Part shown: positions 1 to 9,377 of the stretch, piece by piece
Layout of the letters: each line of letters opens with the position of its first letter
How positions within the stretch are numbered: the stretch's first letter is position 1
NCBI GenBank assembly: GCA_913051825.1
Contig: CAJXCR010000001.1
Location: 1-64,000 of the forward strand
Direction of reading: 5' to 3'
DNA length: 64,000 nucleotides
From: an uncultured Halieaceae bacterium
GTDB lineage: Bacteria > Pseudomonadota > Gammaproteobacteria > Pseudomonadales > Halieaceae
Notes under the pieces: model-generated
Told to the model about the DNA's origin: nothing
The model's input: only the letters and a program-made list of their open reading frames with translations
Databases searched by the model: none
Translations under genes and position numbers: made by a program

Positions 1-941
1 GGAGTGTCCCAGCCACCTAGGTTTGTCCCATAAACTAATCGATCTTTGCCAATAAGATCAACTAATAGATTCTCGGCCGCATTTCCCTCGACGTGGCTAT
101 CAAACCACAGCTTCTTTAGTTCTGATCGAAAGCCATTTTTCTTGACATGATCGGGCGCCCATTCTCTAACTTTACAAAGCAGCTCAAATTTTTCCCAAAG
201 AAGAGCTATAGCGCCACCCCCATGCGAGATACAGATATCTAGTTTAGGATGTCTCTTAGTTACCCCTCCAAGAATAAGCGTTGCTATCGCAAGTGTTTCT
301 TCATAAGCGTATCCGAGAAGAACGGTCAAATCAAAGCGCTCAAGACGAGCGTCATCAGGACCTTTAACCCCACCCGTAGAAGCAGGATGTAAAAAAAGTG
401 GAATATCTAGCTCCACGAGAGTTTTATAGAAATCGTCCAGTATAGGGTCATCCAAAGTAAATGGGAGATCAGTTCCTGTGCTAATCGCTGAAAAATTTAA
501 TTCCTTAGTTGCTCTTTCTGCTTCTTTGCAGGCTGCGACTGGATCTTGCATTGGTAGGGCTGCAGACCCTAAGAAGTAGTCTTGGTTGTTTTGAACTACT
601 TTGGCCAAATTATCGTTTTGTATCTGGCAATATTCTGTAGCGCTTGAAGCATCAATTTTGTGGAACATAGTCAAAGGGTTGGGAGAGAGCAATTGCAGAT
701 CAATACCTAAATCTTCCATGAAATCAATCCGCTGTGAAAGGTCCATAAAGATTGTTCCCCGATAATCAATTGATTGCATCTGATAATCACCAATTTCGAA
801 GAATGGTACGTTTTTATCGTTAACTCCTAGTCGTGGACCATATTTTCCTGCAGCGCCAAATGTTTCCTCTAATACGATATGAGCATGTGTATCTATTACT
901 CCGTATCGACCAGAAGGGTCGTGTTTTTTTGAATCAGTCAT
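1..941 (-). CDS. Amidohydrolase-2 family metal-dependent hydrolase/decarboxylase (ACMSD-like), C-terminus cut by window edge
   Basis: Reverse-complement translation from ATG at 941: MTDSKKHDPSGRYGVIDTHAHIVLEETFG...; DTHAHI metal motif, later ISHGGG and YGTN motifs; open to window edge so absent from the ORF track. Confidence 0.8.
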   Translation of the reverse strand, partial: MTDSKKHDPSGRYGVIDTHAHIVLEETFGAAGKYGPRLGVNDKNVPFFEIGDYQMQSIDYRGTIFMDLSQRIDFMEDLGIDLQLLSPNPLTMFHKIDASSATEYCQIQNDNLAKVVQNNQDYFLGSAALPMQDPVAACKEAERATKELNFSAISTGTDLPFTLDDPILDDFYKTLVELDIPLFLHPASTGGVKGPDDARLERFDLTVLLGYAYEETLAIATLILGGVTKRHPKLDICISHGGGAIALLWEKFELLCKVREWAPDHVKKNGFRSELKKLWFDSHVEGNAAENLLVDLIGKDRLVYGTNLGGWDT

Positions 942-1155
942 TTAAACTATTTTCTTGTCTTTTTTGCATGTCTGCAAATACCGGTTTACCTATAAAATAT
1001 TATTTAACTGTAATTTTCTAAAGAAACGCTTTTTTAGCTACTATACTAAGAGACTGCAAGTTAATGCGACCTGTCTAAAGCTAAGATAGGATAAGTAATA
1101 TGTATACCCGTTCAATTGAAAAAGTCGACTACAATCTTCGAGGATATTTAACACT

Positions 1156-2217
1156 ATGAGTTGCAAATATCTGTTTTTGGTATCAGAGCGCTATGCTTTT
1201 CCAGTGATGAGACCGATCCAAGAGGAAATTATTAAAAGAGGAGATCGAGTAGCTTGGTTTTTTGATAGAGAAGATTGCGCTCAATATTTACTTGATAATG
1301 AAGAACGTCTTGAAGATCTAGCTGCTGTGCTGGCTTATGATCCCATCACAGTCTTTGGAGTGAGTGATTTTATATATGATTTTTTCCCTGGCACTAAGGT
1401 TATGTTATTCCACGGATTTAACGCGAAACCTCGGTCTGATAAAAATGTTCATTTCCGCCACGCTTGGCATTGCTATGATTTACTTTGCACGCAGGGTCCT
1501 GATACCACGGCGGGTTTCACTAAGATACAAGAAAAATATGAAAGCTTTGAGGTAGTTGAAACCGGATGGCCTTCTTTTGATATGCTCTCAAAGGCCGTGC
1601 CTCAAAAAAATAGTAGACCAAAAATACTGTATGCCTCGACTTTTAGTCCTAGTATGACTTCAACAAATAAATTATTTGATGAGATTAAACGTCTCGTAAT
1701 GTTGGATACGTGGGATTGGATTATCACGTTCCACCCTTTAATGGCATCCGAAGTCGTAGAGAAATATCGGACGCTAACTATGTACGATAACGTAGAATTT
1801 CTTGAAGGGGATAACAATTTTGTAGCTTTAACGACAGCCGATGTCATGTTGTGTGACACATCTTCAATTATTGTTGAATTTCTTTATCTAGATAAGCCAG
1901 TGGTGACCTTTAAAAATCGGATACCTGGCCCACATCTGATAGACATAGAGAGACCCGACAGCCTGCAGTCTGCGCTAGCCGAAGCGCTAACTAGACCAAA
2001 AGATTTGATGACAGAGATTACTAAATTCATAAATCACCATAATCCTTATCGTGACGGAGAGTCTTCAAAAAGAGTAATGGATGCGGTGGAGCGACTTAAT
2101 AGCGGACAGATTCAAAATTTGAAGCCGCAACCGCTTAATATTTTGCGTAAAATGAAATCAAGATTCCGCTTCGGATATCCTTTATTGAATGGACTTTTTC
2201 GAAATCGCAGAGGATGA
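1156..2217 (+). CDS. CDP-glycerol glycerophosphotransferase-like family protein
   Basis: 353 aa ORF; VMLFHGFNAKP and ADVMLCDTSSIIVEFLYLDKPVV motifs. Confidence 0.6.
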   Translation: MSCKYLFLVSERYAFPVMRPIQEEIIKRGDRVAWFFDREDCAQYLLDNEERLEDLAAVLAYDPITVFGVSDFIYDFFPGTKVMLFHGFNAKPRSDKNVHFRHAWHCYDLLCTQGPDTTAGFTKIQEKYESFEVVETGWPSFDMLSKAVPQKNSRPKILYASTFSPSMTSTNKLFDEIKRLVMLDTWDWIITFHPLMASEVVEKYRTLTMYDNVEFLEGDNNFVALTTADVMLCDTSSIIVEFLYLDKPVVTFKNRIPGPHLIDIERPDSLQSALAEALTRPKDLMTEITKFINHHNPYRDGESSKRVMDAVERLNSGQIQNLKPQPLNILRKMKSRFRFGYPLLNGLFRNRRG

Positions 2218-2346
2218 ATCTACTTGGTTAAGAATAGAAAATTAGCATTTATAAAATTAAAACTTAGTATGAGAATTAATTTTCACTTTTTTAAAAAGGT
2301 GTTTCTCGATTATCAAAGCAGTCTTGTGATTAATTCCTAGGAACGC

Positions 2347-3348
2347 TTGATGAGTAGAATCTTAATATTAAGTCTTTGTCTCTTTGAGCTGCTGTTTTGC
2401 CATTTTTCTTGGAGTGCGACGATGAGTGAAAAAGGATTATCTTCTCCTAAGGTAGTTTTGATTATTGTAGATGGCATTCCTGCAGATACTATAGAAAATA
2501 CTAATACTCCGAATATTGACTCCATAGCATCCAGTGGCGGATATACTCGAGCTTATGTGGGCGGAGAAAAAGGAGGAGATTCAGAAAGCCCTACCGTATC
2601 GGCGGTGGGTTATATGAGTTTATTAACAGGTACATGGGCTAATAAGCACAATGTATATACGAATGAGGTAGAGAAACCAAATTATGATCATTGGGATATT
2701 TTTCGCATTGCAAAAATGTCCAATCCAAAATTAAAGACCGCTATTTTTTCTACATGGACTGACAATAGAACTAAATTATTAGGAGATGGGTTGCGCGAAG
2801 CGGGAGGCACAAAACTAGATTACTATTTCGATGAACTTGAAATTGATAAAAGTCGTTTTGAAGTTGATTCAGAGAGTGATCGCATTCGAAAAATAGATGA
2901 CTTGGTAGCAAATAGGGCTTCAGAATATCTCCTTAGTAATGCTCCCGATCTCTCTTGGGTCTACTTGCAACATACAGATGATATAGGCCATCAATACGGG
3001 GATAGTGAGCAATTTTCCAAAGCTGTAGAGTTAATGGATTTTCGAGTCGGAAAAATTTGGGAAGCGGTGAATGTCCGTCAGAAAAATTCTCTAGAGGACT
3101 GGCTTATTATAGTCACGACAGACCACGGTCGAAGTTTGTTCGGAGGGCGAAATCACGGAGGACAATCAGACAGAGAGCGCACTATTTGGATAGCTACAAA
3201 TAGTAAAAGTTTAGCACCTCGTTTTTATAGATTACCCGGTATTATTGATATATTGCCATCAGTTAGTTTGCACATGCGCTTTGATATTCCAGAGGATATA
3301 TCTGCTAATCTAGATGGTGTCTCTTTCTTGGAAGTTTCACCGCTGTGA
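2347..3348 (+). CDS. Type I phosphodiesterase/nucleotide pyrophosphatase (alkaline phosphatase superfamily)
   Basis: N-terminal hydrophobic signal, [33 protein letters not shown] motifs. Confidence 0.75.
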   Translation: MMSRILILSLCLFELLFCHFSWSATMSEKGLSSPKVVLIIVDGIPADTIENTNTPNIDSIASSGGYTRAYVGGEKGGDSESPTVSAVGYMSLLTGTWANKHNVYTNEVEKPNYDHWDIFRIAKMSNPKLKTAIFSTWTDNRTKLLGDGLREAGGTKLDYYFDELEIDKSRFEVDSESDRIRKIDDLVANRASEYLLSNAPDLSWVYLQHTDDIGHQYGDSEQFSKAVELMDFRVGKIWEAVNVRQKNSLEDWLIIVTTDHGRSLFGGRNHGGQSDRERTIWIATNSKSLAPRFYRLPGIIDILPSVSLHMRFDIPEDISANLDGVSFLEVSPL

Positions 3349-3487
3349 TGAAATGCTTTGGGTTTCTGTCAGAAAACTGTCTTCAATACATCTATTCCAA
3401 CATCTATGTTTTCTTAAAAGTTCTGAACGAGATCTTTATTTTAATAATATTGGTAGTGTTTAAATCAGAAATTGGATTGGAGCTAAG

Positions 3488-4708
3488 GTGATAGATATAA
3501 CTAATCCGCGTGCGCATGGCATGTGTGGCAATCGATTGGCTCGTATAGGCGAGCACCTCAAGACACGTTTTTTAGATTGTGAAAAAATCCCTGGCTGTCA
3601 GGTTTTAGTAGCGCGTCGAGGAGAAGTGCTTTATCACTATTTGGGAGGCCTTCGTGATAGAGAAAGAAAAAGTCAGATGACTGAAGACACGGTTTTTCGA
3701 ATTTATTCTATGACGAAACCAATCACATCAGTTGCTCTAATGACTCTTTTTGAGCGCGGTATGTTTTCACTTGAGGACCCGGTTCATCGTTATATACCTG
3801 AGTGGTCTAACTTGAAAGTTAGATCAACTGGTTCTTACCCAGATTTTCAAACGATTTCTTGCGATCGATCGATGACTGTGCGTGATTTGCTTTGTCATAC
3901 TTCCGGGCTCACGTATGATTTTTTAAACGCGACTAATCTTGATGCCGCTTATCGTGATCTTGGTGTGGCTCGTCCGCGTCCAGGTTATACATTAAAAGAT
4001 ATGATTGATCAGTTATCATCTCTTCCATTGGAATTTTCTCCAGGGACTCGTTGGAACTATTCGATTGCTACTGATGTTTTGGGTTATTTGATAGAAGTAA
4101 TAAGTGGGCAACCTTTCTCAGAATATTTGCAGGAAAATATATTTGAACCGCTAGGTATGGTCGATACTGGCTTCAATTTGCGCGATGATCAGCGTGATCG
4201 TTTTGCCTGTTGTTACGAGCGAGACACCAATAAAAAATTATTGTTGCAAGATGATTCTCAGGATAGTGAATATCAAGATCGTACCTATCACTCTGGGGGA
4301 GGAGGCCTTTTATCAACACTGCCAGATTATTGGGCTTTTTGTCAGATGTTAGAAGCCGGCGGCGTCTATAACGGTAATAGAATAATTAGTTCTCGAACAT
4401 TAGCGTACATGACGCGAAATCATTTGCCTAACGGTAGCGATTTGTCAGTTCACGCGACGGGTAGTTTTAGCGAAACTGCCTATCGCGGCGTTGGTTTTGG
4501 TTTAGGATTTGCTTGCAAGGTCGATCCAGTCTTAAATGGAAATCCTGCATCTTTTGGCACTTATTACTGGGGTGGGTTAGCTAGCACTTTGTTTTGGATA
4601 GATCCAGTAGAAAAACTGACAGTAATCTTCATGACTCAATTAATACCTTCGAGTACATTCAATTTTAGAGGGCAGCTCGAATCTATTGTTTATGGTGCAT
4701 TGGAGTAG
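3488..4708 (+). CDS. Serine hydrolase, beta-lactamase/esterase class C family
   Basis: SMTK (SxxK), YSIATDVLGY, HSGGGGLLST motifs; GTG start. Confidence 0.85.
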   Translation: MIDITNPRAHGMCGNRLARIGEHLKTRFLDCEKIPGCQVLVARRGEVLYHYLGGLRDRERKSQMTEDTVFRIYSMTKPITSVALMTLFERGMFSLEDPVHRYIPEWSNLKVRSTGSYPDFQTISCDRSMTVRDLLCHTSGLTYDFLNATNLDAAYRDLGVARPRPGYTLKDMIDQLSSLPLEFSPGTRWNYSIATDVLGYLIEVISGQPFSEYLQENIFEPLGMVDTGFNLRDDQRDRFACCYERDTNKKLLLQDDSQDSEYQDRTYHSGGGGLLSTLPDYWAFCQMLEAGGVYNGNRIISSRTLAYMTRNHLPNGSDLSVHATGSFSETAYRGVGFGLGFACKVDPVLNGNPASFGTYYWGGLASTLFWIDPVEKLTVIFMTQLIPSSTFNFRGQLESIVYGALE

Positions 4709-4718
4709 TTATCTGGAA

Positions 4719-4859
4719 TTAATTAGGTAGTATTAGATACCAGCTAAAAATATAGCCAGCCACAAGTAACGAGCCCAAGCTGGAAAATAGAAAAAATCGG
4801 AATGTGCGTTCTTTTCTTTGAAAAGCTTGCTCAGCTTTCATTGATTCGGTTTGTTGCAT
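4719..4859 (-). CDS. Small single-TM membrane protein (46 aa), not in ORF track
   Basis: Manual translation MQQTESMKAEQAFQRKERTFRFFLFSSLGSLLVAGYIFSWYLILPN*; a Fur-box-like palindrome lies about 45 bp upstream. Confidence 0.5.
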   Translation of the reverse strand: MQQTESMKAEQAFQRKERTFRFFLFSSLGSLLVAGYIFSWYLILPN

Positions 4860-4904
4860 ATAGCGACCTAATTCCAAAAAGTTTCGATTAGGCTTCTATA
4901 ATAA

Positions 4905-4919
4905 TGATAACCATTCTCA
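4905..4919 (-). promoter_or_regulatory. Candidate Fur box
   Basis: TGATAACCATTCTCA; reverse TGAGAATGGTTATCA against 7-1-7 consensus TGATAATnATTATCA. Confidence 0.6.
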
Positions 4920-5002
4920 TTTGCAACTTAAATATAAATTGTTTTGATTTTAGCTCCCTTTATCGGTTCCGCTATTTATAAGAATGTGATCTGCATGTTT
5001 TC

Positions 5003-5482
5003 CTATAAATAAACGACGAGAGATTTTTGAGGTGCTTCGGGATTAATCAGATCTACACGTTTCAATCGAATCTTAAATTTCTCTTCCTGTTTCAACAAAA
5101 TGTGTTTGCACCTAGCCGCATAAATCTGTTGTTCCTCTCTATACCAAACTATAACGTGCATATTCGAGGTTACGTTTATTTCATCGACATTTTCACCTGA
5201 ATTTATTTGAATATTCCCGATGATATGCGAACATCGAGTTAGATGGTTTTTCGATGATGATCGAGGATGAACAAAGTTTCTGCGCCTGATTTCCATCATG
5301 ACTCTATCGTCATATATATGTGAAACATGATTGAGTGGATCTTTTTGAGTTTCAGAGGCTGGCATCCAATATTTACCATCCTCGGTGAATAGATCGACCC
5401 ATTTATCGAGGTCTGGTTGATCTAGGTAAGATGACTCTAGATAAAGAAAAGATTCTATTTCCTGGAGATTATGTGCAGACAT
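5003..5482 (-). CDS. Aromatic-ring-hydroxylating dioxygenase beta subunit (SnoaL-like fold)
   Basis: 159 aa; IESFLYLESSYLDQPDLDKWVDLFTEDGKYWMP; directly downstream of alpha subunit. Confidence 0.85.
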   Translation of the reverse strand: MSAHNLQEIESFLYLESSYLDQPDLDKWVDLFTEDGKYWMPASETQKDPLNHVSHIYDDRVMMEIRRRNFVHPRSSSKNHLTRCSHIIGNIQINSGENVDEINVTSNMHVIVWYREEQQIYAARCKHILLKQEEKFKIRLKRVDLINPEAPQKSLVVYL

Positions 5483-5483
5483 C

Positions 5484-6800
5484 CTATAGATTACCCGTCA
5501 TATAGTTCTTCCACGCGCCAAATTGTGTTCGCATATCTAGATCGCTTGTTCCACCGCCAACAACGCGATCCCCAAGTTCTTTGTCCCGGCCATACTGCCG
5601 ATGATATTCGATCCAATCACTACCCGAAGATACTAGCCCTTCTTGCATTCTCCTATAAACTTCGAGGTCGTCTGGTCCAACCATTCCCATAGATGAATTT
5701 ATAAGTCTAGAATAGAGAACTGTTCTTTGAAGCATTTCCTCGGGAGCACCTTTAAGTCGAAATGACCAACTTTCTACAACAAAACGATCCACGCTAATAG
5801 GTCTAATAACTCGAATATTCTGTATTGCACACTTGATTGTCAGTGAGGGGTAATACAAAACATTGTGAGTGTTAAATGAATAGATTTCACGAGTTCTTTC
5901 CTCACCATAGGCTTGCATCATAGCCTCGTGATATGCGGGGAAAACAGTATAGTCAGCGTGAATGCTCGTTTTTCCACCATCGTAGTGATGTCCAAAAGGA
6001 AAACCAGTAATGCCAGAATTTTCGAAGTTTGTGTAGGATGCCCCGAAAGGCGGAATTATTTCCGCTTCGCTGCGATGTTCAGTCGCCTCTTCAGGCAGCG
6101 TTTTTATATAATCTTCTGCTGCTTGTACGATAGATTGATGAACCACCATCGGATGCATCGTGTCATTGAGATTCTCTAGAATAAATTTCCAGTTGCATGG
6201 GTGATCATAACGAAGGATACCCCCTGCCAATTCTACTTCACCTTCTGGAGCACGATCACACAGGTTGTCGATGCACTCGATTGCGCCTCCGAGCCACTCC
6301 TTTAATGGTGGAGTGGAGCTGGAAAGCGTCGCAAAAACGAATCCCCGATAGCAATCACTTTGTGCAAGAGGTTGAAGATTATTACAACTACCTTTAACGT
6401 CGAAGCCGGTATCCTTATAACCTTCTTCGTTAGGAATGTTGAGAATTGATCCATCAAAATTATAAGTCCACCCGTGATAACCGCAGCGCAACGCGCCTCT
6501 GACGTTACCATTGCGCTCTTCGACTATTTTAGCACCTTTATGGGCGCACCGATTATGCAGTACATGGATGCAGTCTTCTTTGTCGCGGATCATTAAGACC
6601 GGTTCACGATGATTGATATTAGTGGTAAAAAAATCTCCCGATTCTGGTATCTGAGATTCATGCCCTATAAATATCCAGGCCTGACCCCAAATGCGTTCCA
6701 TCTCTAATTCAAAAATGCTTGAGTCAGTATAAACACTCTTATGAATTCGAGTCGGTTCCACCAGTTCGTCAATCAGCTTATTTGATTTTGCGTCCATCAC
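5484..6800 (-). CDS. Rieske aromatic-ring-hydroxylating dioxygenase alpha subunit
   Basis: CAHKGAKIVEERNGNVRGALRCGYHGWTY Rieske motif; LENLNDTMHPMVVHQS iron site. Confidence 0.92.
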   Translation of the reverse strand: MMDAKSNKLIDELVEPTRIHKSVYTDSSIFELEMERIWGQAWIFIGHESQIPESGDFFTTNINHREPVLMIRDKEDCIHVLHNRCAHKGAKIVEERNGNVRGALRCGYHGWTYNFDGSILNIPNEEGYKDTGFDVKGSCNNLQPLAQSDCYRGFVFATLSSSTPPLKEWLGGAIECIDNLCDRAPEGEVELAGGILRYDHPCNWKFILENLNDTMHPMVVHQSIVQAAEDYIKTLPEEATEHRSEAEIIPPFGASYTNFENSGITGFPFGHHYDGGKTSIHADYTVFPAYHEAMMQAYGEERTREIYSFNTHNVLYYPSLTIKCAIQNIRVIRPISVDRFVVESWSFRLKGAPEEMLQRTVLYSRLINSSMGMVGPDDLEVYRRMQEGLVSSGSDWIEYHRQYGRDKELGDRVVGGGTSDLDMRTQFGAWKNYMTGNL

Positions 6801-6890
6801 TTCTAATATCCTCTTGCGGTGAGGTTTTCTTCTAAGGGCGAGTCGCTTCTCGATCCTATTTATACTATATCAATCCAAACAAGGTATTAT

Positions 6891-7640
6891 CTATAAACTT
6901 AGGGAACCAAGACTTGCACCACCGCATACCATCAAGGTCTGACCTGTAACAAAGCTATTTTCAGGGTCGTTAAAAAATAATACTGCTCGAGCTACGTCAT
7001 CAGGTCTTCCTACACGTTTGACCGGTATGCTGGCAGCGAGCGAATCTATTTTAGGATCGCCTTCCGGCATTACTTCATGGAACATTTCTGTTGCTTCGAT
7101 AGGTCCCGGCGCAACTGTATTTACAGTGATGCCAAATTCACCAAGCTCAAGTGCCCATGTCCTCGCCATACCCATCATTCCAGACTTGGTAGTAGCATAA
7201 CTGGTTCGGGTTTGAAGCCCCAGGGCAGCTCGTGACGTTATGAGCACAATACGGCCAAAGTTATTTTTTTTCATTTTAGGAAGAAACGCCTGAGTTAAGC
7301 TGATTGCAGTGCCGATATGAACTTGTGCTAAATAGTCAAAATCATTTAGTTGCACATCACCCAGCAATGCCGGCCTAATGAGGCCAGCGTTATGAACAAA
7401 CCCGGTGACCTCGTGTTTCGCTGCAATCTTCTCTGCTGCTTCAGAAGTTTCATCTCTGCTGCTCAAATCAACTTGCATATTAGAAAAAGACTCTCTATCG
7501 ATCTCTGCTTTTCGCCGAGACAAATTTATAACCTTATAGCCCGCATCTAGAAGTGAGAGACATATACAAAGTCCGATTCCAGTGCTACCTCCAGTCACTA
7601 CGATAGTCTTGTGCGGAGTAGACATGTCAAATTCCTCCAT
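6891..7640 (-). CDS. SDR family oxidoreductase
   Basis: TGGSTGIG, HNAG, YATTKSG motifs. Confidence 0.9.
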   Translation of the reverse strand: MEEFDMSTPHKTIVVTGGSTGIGLCICLSLLDAGYKVINLSRRKAEIDRESFSNMQVDLSSRDETSEAAEKIAAKHEVTGFVHNAGLIRPALLGDVQLNDFDYLAQVHIGTAISLTQAFLPKMKKNNFGRIVLITSRAALGLQTRTSYATTKSGMMGMARTWALELGEFGITVNTVAPGPIEATEMFHEVMPEGDPKIDSLAASIPVKRVGRPDDVARAVLFFNDPENSFVTGQTLMVCGGASLGSLSL

Positions 7641-8196
7641 CTCGGAAAGCCGGTTTACTCAAGCCCATTCGGGCAACAATTTGTTGTCGTGTTTCTCTTG
7701 TCTGAGTATCAGTTTCTTTGGTGGTAGTAATCAGTATTGAACGCATAGAGCAGTCATAGTGGGAGAATACTTTAACTTGAGTTTTCTCGGAAACATGGAG
7801 CATTTTTCCGTCATCAAATGCTTCAACGTCCAGATGCGTGAAAACTATTGGTCCCTGATCCAACGCGACGGTAGCGACAGGCCAAGGTTTCTGGCTTGTG
7901 CGGCGCTTAAAAAATTCCCAGAGACTATGAAAAAGGGCGGTTTGACTAATGATATGACCTGTACCTACTGCCTCGCGCCATACTAAATTATCCTTAAGGC
8001 ATGCCTGACATACCTCTTGCGAAGGATATTGAAACCGGTTGCAATCGATACAGTATTGTAGTTTCAGAGATCTGCCTAGATTAGCTGCAGAGAATGCTTC
8101 GCCTAAGGGTGTTCGGTTTTTTGGAGGTCTGGCTCTGGCGCGCAAAGAAGGTCGATTATACTTCAGTCTGCTTTTCATGAGTTCGTTAGTGGTCAT
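7627..8196 (-). CDS. DUF35 Zn-ribbon/OB-fold protein
   Basis: YCIDCNRFQYPSQEVCQAC Zn ribbon; ATGA overlap with the thiolase-fold gene. Confidence 0.85.
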   Translation of the reverse strand: MTTNELMKSRLKYNRPSLRARARPPKNRTPLGEAFSAANLGRSLKLQYCIDCNRFQYPSQEVCQACLKDNLVWREAVGTGHIISQTALFHSLWEFFKRRTSQKPWPVATVALDQGPIVFTHLDVEAFDDGKMLHVSEKTQVKVFSHYDCSMRSILITTTKETDTQTRETRQQIVARMGLSKPAFRDGGI

Positions 8197-9377
8197 ATTT
8201 TTGGCCTCGCGAGTATAGCTGCCCCAGAACAGAGTCCTCTATCATAATTAATCATCCCGAAGCCACTGATGAGTCCAACTTTAGCTCTGGGAACAGAATT
8301 ATTAACCGCTTTATCAGTAAGCTGCCGCAGAGTTTCATTTAGGCCCAAATATCCTGCCGCTGCACCTGCCTGACCTGCAGAAAGCTGACCGCCATTAGTA
8401 TTGTGGGGGAGTTTCTTACTTAGTGTACCGCTTCCATCAAATCGCATGTCTGTTTCTTGTACGAACACTCGCGCATCCCCTTTTTTACAGAAACCAAGAT
8501 CTTCAAGTTGCAACATGCTTATAACTGGATAATCGTCGTAAGTTTGCACTAAATCGATTTCGTCTGGACCCACTTCTGCGGTGTCGTATAGAGCTTCGGC
8601 AAACTCCGTCCAGCCACCGCGTAATTGAATTTCATCGGTTGGGTGTGCATTGTGGAGTTCTTGTGCCGAGCGTATCACGCAGTAAGGTTGCTTGAGATGA
8701 CGAGCGCGATCTTCACTCATCACTAGAAATCCTTCGCCTCCTGCGCATGGCATTACGCAGTCAAATAAGTGAAGTGGGCCGGCAATCTGACGAGCTTTCA
8801 TATATTCGTTTAGCGATAGCGTTTTGTGACCTAAAAGAGCAGGACTATAGTGGTTAGCATTGTAACGTTGATCGAGAGATATCCGCGCAAAATCTTCTCG
8901 AGTGGTTCCATATTTTTCCATGTAGTTTTGAGTGATGAGAGAAAAGGCGGTATTAGGTCCTCCTGCGCCGTAAGGGAAAGAAGCATCGATAGTAAATCCA
9001 CTAAATATTGAAGCCTGATGTTCGAATGATCTGTGTGCTGCAGCGTCCCCGCCTATACAAGCGATGATTTCTGCGTCTCCACATTGGATAGCTCGAGCAG
9101 CTCGACGCAGTGCGATGATGCCCGAGGCGCCCCCAAATGGAAATTGTTCGATCCATCTGGGAGTTATTTGGAATTGTTGAGTAAGTGTTACTACCGAGTC
9201 TGATCCTAGTGAAAAGCTCGTAACAGCAAATCCATCTACATCTTCTTTTTTTACGCCTGCATTATCGATGACCGACTGAAAGGTTCGTCCAATAAACCAT
9301 GCGGCTGAGCGAGCACTTTGGCGAGAGTAGCCGAAGCTGACTGGGCTCAAAAGAGCTACGCCATCATAATTTTTCAT
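8193..9377 (-). CDS. Thiolase-fold protein (SCP-x/Ltp2-like); canonical Cys and GHP His not present
   Basis: GGASGIIALRRAARAIQCGDAEII and NTNGGQLSAGQAGAAAGYLG; adjacent DUF35 partner. Confidence 0.85.
   Translation of the reverse strand: MKNYDGVALLSPVSFGYSRQSARSAAWFIGRTFQSVIDNAGVKKEDVDGFAVTSFSLGSDSVVTLTQQFQITPRWIEQFPFGGASGIIALRRAARAIQCGDAEIIACIGGDAAAHRSFEHQASIFSGFTIDASFPYGAGGPNTAFSLITQNYMEKYGTTREDFARISLDQRYNANHYSPALLGHKTLSLNEYMKARQIAGPLHLFDCVMPCAGGEGFLVMSEDRARHLKQPYCVIRSAQELHNAHPTDEIQLRGGWTEFAEALYDTAEVGPDEIDLVQTYDDYPVISMLQLEDLGFCKKGDARVFVQETDMRFDGSGTLSKKLPHNTNGGQLSAGQAGAAAGYLGLNETLRQLTDKAVNNSVPRAKVGLISGFGMINYDRGLCSGAAILARPKI

Noticed and set aside
4905-4919. Fur box as regulator of the Rieske operon
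   Set aside because: It lies downstream of the Rieske beta stop, so cannot be that operon's promoter; it suits the 46-aa ORF instead
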